The position numbers and the translations under genes are program-made. Of a stretch of 64,000 nucleotides of DNA, positions 52,669-60,858 are shown in pieces. Under the pieces are notes generated by a model, which was not told where the DNA came from, ran no database searches, and was given only the letters and a program-made list of their open reading frames with translations. The stretch covers positions 1-64,000 of the forward strand of contig NZ_JAEKJA010000012.1 in assembly GCF_016411865.1 (NCBI RefSeq). Direction: 5' to 3'. The stretch comes from Acuticoccus mangrovi. GTDB lineage: Bacteria > Pseudomonadota > Alphaproteobacteria > Rhizobiales > Amorphaceae. The first letter of the stretch is position 1. Every line of letters starts with the position of its first letter.

Positions 52669-53418
52669 ATGAGCTCGGGGGGCGAATTCGAAGGGCGCGC
52701 CGTGCTCGTCACCGGAGCGGGCCGTCCGGGCGGCCAGGGGGCGGCGATCGCACGGCTTCTTCTGGCGCGCGGCGCCGCGGTGGTGATCGGCGACGTCGTG
52801 GAGCGGGCCGCCGGCGACGCGCTGGCGGCCGGGATGGGGCCGAACTGCCGCTACGTCCCGCTCGACGTCACCCGCGCCGCGGACTGGGACGCGGCGCTCG
52901 AGATCGCCGAGGCGCTCGGAACGCTGACCGGCCTCGTCAACAACGCGGCGATCTATCACCCGCATTCCCTCGCCGAGACCACCGAGGCCGACTTTCGCGC
53001 CCACATGGAGGTGAACCAGCTCGGCCCGTTCCTCGGCATGCAGCGCGCGGCGCCGCGGCTCGCCGCCGCGGGTGGCGGATCGATCGTCAACATCTCCTCC
53101 ACCGCGGGGCTCAAAGGATCGACCCGCGCCTTCGCCTATTGCGGGACGAAGTGGGCGCTGCGGGGGATGACCAAGGCCGCCGCACTCGCGCTCGCGAAGG
53201 ACGCGATCCGGGTCAACTCCGTCCATCCCGGCCCGATCGACACGACGATGCTCGACGTGGTGCCCGAAGCGATGCGGCAGGCGCGGGCCGCATCGGTGCC
53301 CCTCGGCCGGGAAGGACGTGCGGAGGAGGTCGCCGAGATCGTCGTCGTCCTCCTTTCGGAGCGCAGCAGCTACGTCACCGGCGCGGAAGTCGCGGTGGAC
53401 GGCGGCGTCAGCCTCTGA
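52669..53418 (+). CDS. Short-chain dehydrogenase/reductase (SDR)
   Basis: 249 residues, classical SDR length. Cofactor motif TGAGRPGGQG (residues 15-24, with Pro in the usual Gly position), NNAA at 91-94, catalytic Ser143/144, Tyr157 and Lys161 in AYCGTK, and VHPGPIDTTM. It should oxidise or reduce an alcohol/ketone with NAD(P). Third gene of the TAXI transporter operon; convergent with the acyl-CoA dehydrogenase 7 bases away. Likely acts on the imported compound or its CoA ester. Confidence 0.92.
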   Translation: MSSGGEFEGRAVLVTGAGRPGGQGAAIARLLLARGAAVVIGDVVERAAGDALAAGMGPNCRYVPLDVTRAADWDAALEIAEALGTLTGLVNNAAIYHPHSLAETTEADFRAHMEVNQLGPFLGMQRAAPRLAAAGGGSIVNISSTAGLKGSTRAFAYCGTKWALRGMTKAAALALAKDAIRVNSVHPGPIDTTMLDVVPEAMRQARAASVPLGREGRAEEVAEIVVVLLSERSSYVTGAEVAVDGGVSL

Positions 53419-53425
53419 CGCCCCG

Positions 53426-54604
53426 TCAGGACGACGGCAGCCCGAGCACGACCTTGGCGAGGATGTTGCGCTGGATCTCGTTCGAGCCGGCATAGATCGA
53501 GGTCGGCAGCGACTGAATGGCCATCTGCCCGGGATTGAGGCCGCCGGCGAGCGGCTCGAGCCGGGCCGCGTCGAGACCCGACACGTCGGCCATCAGCACG
53601 GTGATCGCCTGGTAGAGCTCGGTCTGCACGATCTTGAGGATCGACACGTCCGCGCCGAGCGTTCCGCCGCGCCGCACGATGTCGACATGGCCGGCATAGA
53701 GCGCCTTCAGATCGGCAAGGCGCATGGCGAGGCGCGCGTAGCGGTCGCGGAACACCGGATCGTCGGCGATCCCCAGATGGTCCGCGAGCGTCGACAGTCG
53801 GGTGAGCGCGTTCTCCGACTGCTTCGGCGAGCCGACGAAGATGCGCTCGAACCCGAGGAGCGACTTCGCCATCGTCCAGCCGTGATTTTCCGGCCCGACG
53901 CGGTTGTCGACCGGCACCTTCACGTCGTCGAAGAAGACCTCGGCGAACTCCTCGTGAAGGTCGAGATTCTTGATCGGCCGCAGCGTGATGCCGGGGCTGT
54001 CCATCGGCACCAGCAGGAAGGAGATGCCGGCCTGCTGGCGCACGTTCGGATCGGTCCGCACGAGCATGAACATCCAGTTCGCGTCCATGCCGAGCGTCGT
54101 CCAGGTCTTCTGGCCGTTGACGACGTAGTGGTCGCCCTCGCGCACGGCGCGGGTCCGGAGCGAGGCGAGGTCGGAGCCGGCGTTCGGCTCGGAGTAGCCT
54201 TGCGCCCAGACGTGCTCGCCGCGCAGGATCGCCGGCAGGAAGCGCTCGCGCTGGGCGTCCGTACCATACTGGATGAGGAGCGGGCCGAGCATGACGATGC
54301 CGTGGTCGGCGATGCGCGCGCAGCCGTAGCGCTCCTGCTCCTCGACCATGATGATCTGCTTGGCGGGCGACAGCCCCATCCCGCCATGTTCCTTGGGCCA
54401 GCCGGGACAGAGCCAGCCCTTCTCGGCCAGCTTGAAGTACCAGAGGCTCGACTCCTTCCAGTGGAGCCGCTTGGGGCGGTGGCGGATCTCGTCCGGGTAG
54501 TTCTCCTCGATCCACCGGCGCACGAGGAGGCGGAACGTCTCGTCGGGCAGGGCGTCGAGGTCCGCCTCGGGGTCGATGGCGGGAGCGGAGGGAGCGATCG
54601 TCAT
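53426..54604 (-). CDS. Acyl-CoA dehydrogenase (large-subunit type)
   Basis: 392 residues. FAD- and substrate-binding segments: WAQGYSEPNAGSDLASLRT, VNGQKTWTTLG, and LLGFERIFVGSPKQ, then SIYAGSNEIQRNILAK. The last motif is Y-A-G-S where many straight-chain dehydrogenases have the catalytic Glu in Y-E-G-T; the base is probably supplied elsewhere, as in isovaleryl- and steroid-type enzymes. ATG overlaps the stop of the hydroxyacid dehydrogenase gene (ATGA). Third gene of the minus-strand CaiB - hydroxyacid dehydrogenase - acyl-CoA dehydrogenase operon. Confidence 0.93.
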   Translation of the reverse strand: MTIAPSAPAIDPEADLDALPDETFRLLVRRWIEENYPDEIRHRPKRLHWKESSLWYFKLAEKGWLCPGWPKEHGGMGLSPAKQIIMVEEQERYGCARIADHGIVMLGPLLIQYGTDAQRERFLPAILRGEHVWAQGYSEPNAGSDLASLRTRAVREGDHYVVNGQKTWTTLGMDANWMFMLVRTDPNVRQQAGISFLLVPMDSPGITLRPIKNLDLHEEFAEVFFDDVKVPVDNRVGPENHGWTMAKSLLGFERIFVGSPKQSENALTRLSTLADHLGIADDPVFRDRYARLAMRLADLKALYAGHVDIVRRGGTLGADVSILKIVQTELYQAITVLMADVSGLDAARLEPLAGGLNPGQMAIQSLPTSIYAGSNEIQRNILAKVVLGLPSS

Positions 54605-55575
54605 GGGTGAACTCGTTGCGGGGCGGCGAGGACGCGCACCGGCGTGCCGTCGAGATAGGCCGCGATGTCCTCCACGGCGTCGGCGTAGTAGCGCGCGTAG
54701 TTGGCCTTGGTGACGTAGCCGAGGTGGGGGGTGAGAACGGTGTTGGGGGCCGCGAGCAGCGCCTCGTCGCCCCGGATCGGCTCGTGGTCGAAGACGTCGA
54801 CCGCGGCGCCACCGAGGCGGCCGTCCGCCAGCGCCACGGCGAGCGCGTCGCTGTCGACGATCGGACCGCGCGAGGTGTTGAGGAGCAGCGCGCCGCGCCG
54901 CATCCGCGACAGTGCATCGGCGCCGATCAGGCCGCGCGTCGCGTCCGTCAGCGGCACGTGCACGCTGACGATGTCGGCCGCCGCGAGGAGTTCGTCGAGG
55001 GAGGCGGCGCGCCGCACGCCATGCTCGGCGGCGACGTCGTCCGTCAGAGAGCGGCTGAAGGCGACCACCCGCATCTCGAAGGCTGCGGCGTACCGCGCCA
55101 TGACCTTCGCCACCTTGCCGAAGCCGACGAGGCCGAGCGTCGCGCCGGCGAGGTCGCGGCCGATCGTCTGCTGCCAGCGCCCCGCGCGGAGCGCCCGCTC
55201 CTCGGCCGGGATGTTGCGGCACAGCGCCATCAGCAGCGCCCAAGCGTGCTCCGGCGTCGGCGTCGCGAGGCTTCGCGTGCCGCAGACCGTGACGCCGCGG
55301 TCGGCCGCCGCGCCCATGTCGATGGCGGCGTTGAGCATTCCCGTCGTCACGATGAGGCGGAGGTTCGGCAGCGCGCCGACGAGGGCCGCGTCGAATGGCG
55401 TCCGCTCGCGCATCGCGACGACGATATGGTAGGGCGCCAGGCGCTCCGCGCGCGCGTCGTCCGCCAGCGGCTCGCGCAGGACCTCGACATGCACGCGATC
55501 GCCGAGCGCCGACCAGTCGGCGAGGCCGAGAGCCACGCCCTGATAGTCGTCGAGGATCGCGCACGCGAGGCTCAT
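54601..55575 (-). CDS. D-2-hydroxyacid dehydrogenase family NAD-dependent oxidoreductase
   Basis: 324 residues from ATG 55575 (ATGA overlap with CaiB). NAD-binding region LGLVGFGKVAKV with the third Gly replaced by Ala, then the family triad: Arg in NTSRGPIVD, Glu in VFDHEP and His in TPHLGY. All catalytic residues are present. Likely reduces a 2-oxoacid or oxidises a 2-hydroxyacid. Coupled translation with CoA transferase and acyl-CoA dehydrogenase genes suggests a role in the same degradation route. Confidence 0.92.
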   Translation of the reverse strand: MSLACAILDDYQGVALGLADWSALGDRVHVEVLREPLADDARAERLAPYHIVVAMRERTPFDAALVGALPNLRLIVTTGMLNAAIDMGAAADRGVTVCGTRSLATPTPEHAWALLMALCRNIPAEERALRAGRWQQTIGRDLAGATLGLVGFGKVAKVMARYAAAFEMRVVAFSRSLTDDVAAEHGVRRAASLDELLAAADIVSVHVPLTDATRGLIGADALSRMRRGALLLNTSRGPIVDSDALAVALADGRLGGAAVDVFDHEPIRGDEALLAAPNTVLTPHLGYVTKANYARYYADAVEDIAAYLDGTPVRVLAAPQRVHP

Positions 55576-56807
55576 GCCGCGCTCGACGCCCCGCGGTCCC
55601 GCGTGCCGATCGCGCCGGCCCGGCGCAGGCTCGCGAGCTCGCCCGCCCCCGCTCCGAGCCAGTCCGCCAACGCCTCCTCGGTGTGCTCGCCGTGGCGCGG
55701 TGCGGGGCGCGGCGGGTAGGCGGGCGTGCTGGACAAGTGCAGCGGATTGCCGACGATCCGCATGGCGCCGACCACGGGATGCTCGATGTCGTGCAGCATC
55801 CCGGAGGCTTCGGCCTCCGGCGAGGCCAGCGTCTCGAGCGGCGTGCGGACCGCGCCGGCCGGCACCCCGTGCTCGCGCAACGTGGCGATCCACTCCGCGC
55901 GCGTGCGGGTCGCAAGACGCTCCGAAAGCCGCGCGGTCAGCTCCTCGAGGTTCGCGAGGCGCGCGGCGTTGCTCGCGAACGCGGCCCGCTGGGCCATCTC
56001 GGGCACGCCGAGCGCACCGCAAAGCTTGGCGAACAGGCGGTTGTTGCCGGCGCTCAGCATGATCTTGCCATCGGCGCAGTCGTAGAGCCCGTTCGGCGCC
56101 ATGAAGAAGGAGGTGTTGCCGAGGCGCTCCGGATTCTCGCCGGTGACGAGCGGGCCCTGCAGCATATAGCCGAGGCTCGACAGGGCGGTGTCGAACAGCG
56201 AGACGTCGATGAACTGGCCGCGCCCCGACGTCTCGCGCGCCTTGAGGGCGGCGACGATGGCGAGTGCCCCGTGCACCCCGGTGAGGATGTCGATGACCGA
56301 GCCGCCGGCGCGGATCGGCGGCATCGAGGCGTCGCCGGTCATGTACATGTAGCCGGTCTCGGCCTGGATGATCGGATCATAGCCCGGCAGCGGGCCGAAG
56401 CGGCTGGTGTAGCCGTAGCCGGACAGGGCGCAGTAGACGAGGCGCGGGTTCGCCGCGATCAGCCGGTCGGCGTCGAGGCCGAAGCGCGCCATGGTGCCGG
56501 GGCGGAAGTTCTCAACGAGCACGTCGGCCGTCGCGGCGAGGCGCGCGGCCAAAGCGCGGCCCTCCTCGGTGGCGAGGTTGATGGCGACCGAACGCTTCGA
56601 CCGGTTGAGGGCGAGAAAGATCGACGCCTCGCCATTCTTTCCGGGGGGATAGTGCGTGCGCGCGTCGTCCCCGGTCACAGGATCCTCGACCTTGACGACG
56701 TCGGCGCCGAGGTCGGCGAGCATCGCGGTGAGGTAGGGGCCCGCGATGACTCGCGTGAAATCCAGCACCCGCAGTCGAGCGAGCGGCGGTTCTGTCGTTG
56801 GCTCCAC
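55572..56807 (-). CDS. CaiB/BaiF-family (type III) CoA transferase
   Basis: About 411 residues from GTG 56807, chosen because GGAAGG lies 8 bases upstream; a TTG further up would add only ten residues. Family III CoA-transferase pattern: RVLDFTRVIAGPYLTAMLAD, VENFRPGTMARFGL, and GYDPIIQAETG containing the catalytic Asp144, followed by the small domain with MLHDIEHPVVG. It moves CoA from a donor such as succinyl-CoA to an acid without spending ATP. First gene of the minus-strand operon; divergent from the acyl-CoA dehydrogenase pair. Confidence 0.93.
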   Translation of the reverse strand: MEPTTEPPLARLRVLDFTRVIAGPYLTAMLADLGADVVKVEDPVTGDDARTHYPPGKNGEASIFLALNRSKRSVAINLATEEGRALAARLAATADVLVENFRPGTMARFGLDADRLIAANPRLVYCALSGYGYTSRFGPLPGYDPIIQAETGYMYMTGDASMPPIRAGGSVIDILTGVHGALAIVAALKARETSGRGQFIDVSLFDTALSSLGYMLQGPLVTGENPERLGNTSFFMAPNGLYDCADGKIMLSAGNNRLFAKLCGALGVPEMAQRAAFASNAARLANLEELTARLSERLATRTRAEWIATLREHGVPAGAVRTPLETLASPEAEASGMLHDIEHPVVGAMRIVGNPLHLSSTPAYPPRPAPRHGEHTEEALADWLGAGAGELASLRRAGAIGTRDRGASSAA

Positions 56808-57040
56808 GGATTGGCCTTCCGGTTCGCGTCGCGGCAATCGTCACTGCCTGAACCCGAACGCTATCAAAGGCTTCGCGCGGCGCGTTATTGCCGTTGCTGG
56901 CACAAGTCCTATGCGACAGCGGCAACAGACGGCACCGCCCGCCCCCTCTAGGCTCGCGAGCGCGGCGCCCTCGATCGGGACGTTCGCGCCGGGCCGCCGC
57001 GGACAACGGGCGGCTCCAACGGACCGAGTAAGGGGGAGCC
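56808..57040. promoter_or_regulatory. Divergent promoter region, CaiB operon and acyl-CoA dehydrogenase pair
   Basis: 233 non-coding bases. TTGCCG at 56888-56893 and TATGCG at 56910-56915, 16 bases apart, are a weak promoter candidate toward the plus-strand genes. GTTGCTGG (56893-56900) and the segment CAGCGGCAAC (56917-56926) give an imperfect inverted repeat around it, possibly a regulator site. No gene is visible. Confidence 0.3.
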
Positions 57041-58237
57041 ATGGATGCGGTGACGACGACGCACGAGACGGAGACGCTCGCCGCCTACCGGGCCCGCCTT
57101 GCCGACTTCCTCGCCGCTAGCGCGCCGGCACACCTTTATGCCGACAGCGTCGCCTACCGCCCCGCCTCCAACGCCGAGCTGGCCGACTGGGAGCGGGCGT
57201 GCTGGCAGGCCGGCTTCTGGGGCGTCACCTGGCCGACCGCCTATGGCGGCCACGGCCTCACGATGCGTCACCACCTCGTCGCCAACGAAGAGATCGGCCG
57301 CCTCGCCCTGCCGCCGAGCGTCAACTCGATCGGCAAGGAGCTCGTCGGCCCGATCATCCTGAAGGCCGGCAGCGAGGCGCAGAAGCAAGAGTTTCTGCCG
57401 CGCATCCTGTCGATGGACGACATCTGGTGCCAGGGCTTCTCCGAGCCGGGCGCCGGCTCCGATCTCGCCCGGCTGCGCACCAAGGCGGTGAAGATCGACG
57501 GCGGCTGGCGCATCGACGGGCAGAAGACCTGGACCTCCTACGCCGACCGGGCGTCGCACTGCCTGCTCCTCGCGCGCACGGGTACCGTGGAGGACCGCCA
57601 CAAGGGCCTCGTCCTCTTCGCCGTGCCGATGACGACGCCGGGCATCGAGGCGCGTCCGATCGCCCAGATGACCGAGGCGGAGGGGTTCTGCGAGACGTTC
57701 TTTTCCGGCGTCGAGGTGCCGGACGACGCCCTCGTCGGCGCCGAGGACGGCGGATGGGCCGCCGCGGTGTCGGTGCTGTCGGTGGAGCGGGCGACGAACC
57801 GCATGTATCGCGGCATGCGCTTCGAAAACGAGCTCCGACATCTGATCCGCACCCTGAAGACGGCCCCCTCGCTGGCGCCGCGCCTGGAAGACGGGGCGGT
57901 GCGGGTGCGCCTCGCCGCCCTCTGGCGCGACATGGAGGTCGTGAAGGCGAACGCCCGCGACGTGGTGGAGCGGATCATGGCGGGTGCCGAGGTCGGCGAA
58001 TATGGGAGCTTCATCAAGCTCCACTGGAGCGAGGCGCACCAGCGGCTCGGCGCCTTCGCCCTGGAGCTCCTCTCCGGCGCGCGCGAGACCGACGACCCGG
58101 ACGTCGCCCGCGCACGCGCGAGGTTCGAGGCGCAATATCTCGAGGATCGCGCGGCGACCATCTATGCCGGCACGAGCGAAATTCAGCTCGGCATCATCGC
58201 CGACCGGATCCTGCGTTTGCCGAGGACGAGCCGATGA
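57041..58237 (+). CDS. Acyl-CoA dehydrogenase, large subunit of a probable heteromer
   Basis: 398 residues, AAGGGGGAG upstream of ATG. Contains WPTAYGGHGLTMRHHLVANE, CQGFSEPGAGSDLARLRTKA, GQKTWTSYADRA, SVERATNRMYRG and TIYAGTSEIQLGIIADRIL. As in the 53426 gene the C-terminal motif is Y-A-G-T, without the Glu of the medium-chain type. It overlaps a smaller, diverged dehydrogenase gene by ATGA; such large/small pairs form alpha2-beta2 enzymes in steroid and other bulky-side-chain degradation. Confidence 0.93.
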   Translation: MDAVTTTHETETLAAYRARLADFLAASAPAHLYADSVAYRPASNAELADWERACWQAGFWGVTWPTAYGGHGLTMRHHLVANEEIGRLALPPSVNSIGKELVGPIILKAGSEAQKQEFLPRILSMDDIWCQGFSEPGAGSDLARLRTKAVKIDGGWRIDGQKTWTSYADRASHCLLLARTGTVEDRHKGLVLFAVPMTTPGIEARPIAQMTEAEGFCETFFSGVEVPDDALVGAEDGGWAAAVSVLSVERATNRMYRGMRFENELRHLIRTLKTAPSLAPRLEDGAVRVRLAALWRDMEVVKANARDVVERIMAGAEVGEYGSFIKLHWSEAHQRLGAFALELLSGARETDDPDVARARARFEAQYLEDRAATIYAGTSEIQLGIIADRILRLPRTSR

Positions 58238-59229
58238 CCGCCTTCGACCTGCCCGCTTCCGTCGCCGACATCTTCGATGCGGCGGAGGCCTCGCTCGCCG
58301 CCTGCGGCACGGACGACCTCGACGTGGCTCTGTCGCGCATCGGCGGCGACGGCCTCCTCGGCGTACTCGCGCCGGAGCCCGCGGGGCTCGCTCTGGAGCT
58401 GCCCGCGGCCGTCGCCGTCGTTAGAGCGGCCGGCGCGGGCTGCTTTGCCATCCCCCTCGGCCCCGTGCTCGCGGCGTCCGACATCCTGGCGCGCGAGGCG
58501 GGGCTCGCCGAAAAGGCGTTCGCCGGCGAAGTGCTCGTGACCGCGGCCCCCGTCGCCGACCTCGCGCCGAGCGGCGGCCGCGTCGCGGGCCGTGCGCTGC
58601 TGGTGCCGCTGGCCGACCGAGCGGGTCTCCTCGTGGCCCCGGTGGGCGGTGCCGTCGCCATCGTCGACCTCGCCGCCGGCGGCGTCGCGATGCACCTTTC
58701 GAGCCCGCTCGACGAGGCCCGCCCCGCCTATACGCTCGACATCGATGCCGCCCCCGCGCTTCTCGTCGACGACCCCGCCCTCGTCGCCGAGTGGCACGCG
58801 CGCGACCTCCTGTTCCGCGCGGCGGAGGGAGCGGCCGCGGCCGGGGCGGCGCTGACGATGGCGATCGCCCACCTCACCGACCGCCAGCAGTTCGGCCGCA
58901 CGCTGATCAGCTTCCAGAGCCTGCGGCACGACCTCGCGCGGGCGCGCATGGATCTCCACTCGCTCGACCGCCTGATTCTCCAGAGCGCCGACGCCGCGCC
59001 GGGCGAAAGCCGCCTCGCCGCCGCGGAGATGGCCTACGCGCGGGCCGCGAGCGTGGTGCCGCCGGCGATCGAGATGGCGCTGCACATGCACGGCGGCATG
59101 GGCTTCACCCGCGAGGTGCGGGTCCACGAGTTCCTGCGCCGCGCCCGCGGCCTCTTCGCCGGCCGCGACGGCGCCTGGGCGGACGCCCTGATCGCGACGC
59201 GCATCCTCGCCGACGACACCGTGGGCTGA
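58234..59229 (+). CDS. Acyl-CoA dehydrogenase, small subunit of a probable heteromer
   Basis: 331 residues from ATG 58234. The N-terminal helical domain and the middle domain are shortened and poorly conserved, but the C-terminal domain is typical: DRQQFGRTLISFQSLRHDLA, MALHMHGGMGFTREVRVHEF. It is too short for an independent homotetrameric enzyme and is translationally coupled to the 57041 gene, so I read it as the partner subunit. Followed at 15 bases by the convergent thioesterase gene. Confidence 0.9.
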   Translation: MTAFDLPASVADIFDAAEASLAACGTDDLDVALSRIGGDGLLGVLAPEPAGLALELPAAVAVVRAAGAGCFAIPLGPVLAASDILAREAGLAEKAFAGEVLVTAAPVADLAPSGGRVAGRALLVPLADRAGLLVAPVGGAVAIVDLAAGGVAMHLSSPLDEARPAYTLDIDAAPALLVDDPALVAEWHARDLLFRAAEGAAAAGAALTMAIAHLTDRQQFGRTLISFQSLRHDLARARMDLHSLDRLILQSADAAPGESRLAAAEMAYARAASVVPPAIEMALHMHGGMGFTREVRVHEFLRRARGLFAGRDGAWADALIATRILADDTVG

Positions 59230-59244
59230 AAGCGCGCGAGAGGG

Positions 59245-59691
59245 TCAGGCGTCCCGGTCGATCCGGAGGCGTTCGAAAGCCGCCCGCCGGGCCGCGTCGA
59301 TCTCCACCGGCCGGCGGGTCTCCCGATCGACGTAGACGTGCACGAACTGGCCTTCGGCGGCGGCGCGAGGATCGTCGTTGCGGAAGAGGCCCACGCCGAA
59401 GCGCACCGAAGAGCGGCCGAGCTGGTCGACCCGCAGCCCCGCCGCGACGACGTCGGGAAACGCCATCTCCGCGAAATAATCGCAGCCCGTCGAGACCACG
59501 AGGCCGACCGTCGGGCTCGCACGCAGATCGAGCAAGCCTTCCTCGATGAGCCAGCCGTTCACCGCGGTGTCGAACACCGAATAGTGCACCACGTTGTTCA
59601 TGTGGCCGTAGATGTCGTTGTCCATCCACCGCAGCGGGACGGTGCGGAAGAGGGCGTAGGCGGATCGGGCCGAGGGCTCGGGGCGAGCCAT
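59245..59691 (-). CDS. Acyl-CoA thioesterase, hot-dog fold (4HBT family)
   Basis: About 148 residues from ATG 59691, or one codon earlier at GTG 59694, both overlapping the alcohol dehydrogenase stop. The 4-hydroxybenzoyl-CoA thioesterase-type site MDNDIYGHMNNVVH holds the catalytic Asp and the GHMNN helix start; followed by the beta-sheet with VVSTGCDYFAEMAFP. It hydrolyses a CoA thioester. Last gene of the minus-strand run that begins at the molybdenum hydroxylase. Confidence 0.9.
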   Translation of the reverse strand: MARPEPSARSAYALFRTVPLRWMDNDIYGHMNNVVHYSVFDTAVNGWLIEEGLLDLRASPTVGLVVSTGCDYFAEMAFPDVVAAGLRVDQLGRSSVRFGVGLFRNDDPRAAAEGQFVHVYVDRETRRPVEIDAARRAAFERLRIDRDA

Positions 59692-60851
59692 CACCAGGCC
59701 GCCCGGTAGATCGCCAGCGCGTCCGCCTCGGCGACCTCGCGCGGATTGTTCACGAGAAGGCGCGTCTGAAGCATCGCGTCCGCGGCCATCTTCGCCAGCG
59801 CCGTCTCGGGGATCTCGACGTCGCGCAAGCGGGGTGGCAGGCCGAGCCGCGCCGAGAGGTCGGCGAGCGCCTCGATGAAGGCCGCCGTGCGCGCCTGCCC
59901 GCCTTCCACCGCGGCGAGGTGGGGGAATGCGTCGGCGGCGATCTCGGCGTAGACGGCGGAGGCGGCCGGCGCGTTGAAGCCGAGGACGTGCGGCAGGACG
60001 AGCGCGTTCGAGAGTCCGTGCGGGATGTGGAACGTGCCGCCGATCGGATAGGCGAGCGCGTGGACGGCGGCGACCGGCGAGTTGGCGAAGGCCTGCCCGG
60101 CGAGCATCGAGCCGAGCAGCATCGCGCCGCGCGCCTCGGCGTTGCCCCCGTCGGCCACCACCAGCTCGATGTTGGCGCCGAGGAGACGCAGCGCCTCGCG
60201 CGCGAGCATGCGCGACAGCGGGTTGTTGTTGGCGCTCTTCGAGGCGTAGGCCTCGATGGCGTGGACCATGGCGTCGATCCCCGTCGCCGCAGTGATCGCG
60301 GGCGGCAGGCCGAGGGTGAGGTCGGCGTCGAGAACGGCGACGTCGGGCAGGATCACCGGCGAGGAGACGCCCCGCTTCTCCTCCTCCCCGACGGTAATGA
60401 TCGACACCGGCGTGACCTCCGAGCCGGTCCCCGCCGTGGTCGGCACCAGCACCAAGGGCAGCCGCGGCCCGACCGCATTGCCGACTCCCCAGGCGGCGTC
60501 GAGATCCTCGTCCGAGCCGAGGAGCAGCGCCGCGAGCTTCGCGACGTCGAGCGAGGAGCCGCCGCCGAAGCCCACCACACCGGTGGCGCCGGCCTCCCGC
60601 CCCGCCTCGACGGCCTTGACGAGCGTCGCGCGGGAGGGGTCGGCCTCCACCGCGTCGAAGACCGTCACCGCGGCCCCCGCCGCCGTCAGCGAGGCGATGG
60701 CGGGCTCGGTCAGCCCGAGCCGCCGCAGTCCGCCGTCGGTCACGAGCAGCACGCGCGCGCCGAGCAGGCCGCCGGCGATGGCGGCGAGCTCGGCCGCCGC
60801 CCCGGGGCGGAAGACGACCGAGCGGGTGGTGTTGAAGATGAAGGGATGCAT
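59691..60851 (-). CDS. Iron-containing alcohol dehydrogenase (maleylacetate reductase-like group)
   Basis: 386 residues from ATG 60851, with GAGG upstream. NAD-binding GGGSSLDVAK near residue 96, TTAGTGSEVTPVS, and metal ligands in GIDAMVHAIEAY (Asp, His) and HALAYPIGGTFHIPHG (His, His). This is a complete group III alcohol dehydrogenase. Likely handles an alcohol or semialdehyde in the same route as the CoA ligase and thioesterase genes. Confidence 0.93.
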   Translation of the reverse strand: MHPFIFNTTRSVVFRPGAAAELAAIAGGLLGARVLLVTDGGLRRLGLTEPAIASLTAAGAAVTVFDAVEADPSRATLVKAVEAGREAGATGVVGFGGGSSLDVAKLAALLLGSDEDLDAAWGVGNAVGPRLPLVLVPTTAGTGSEVTPVSIITVGEEEKRGVSSPVILPDVAVLDADLTLGLPPAITAATGIDAMVHAIEAYASKSANNNPLSRMLAREALRLLGANIELVVADGGNAEARGAMLLGSMLAGQAFANSPVAAVHALAYPIGGTFHIPHGLSNALVLPHVLGFNAPAASAVYAEIAADAFPHLAAVEGGQARTAAFIEALADLSARLGLPPRLRDVEIPETALAKMAADAMLQTRLLVNNPREVAEADALAIYRAAW

Positions 60852-60858
60852 GGGGACC

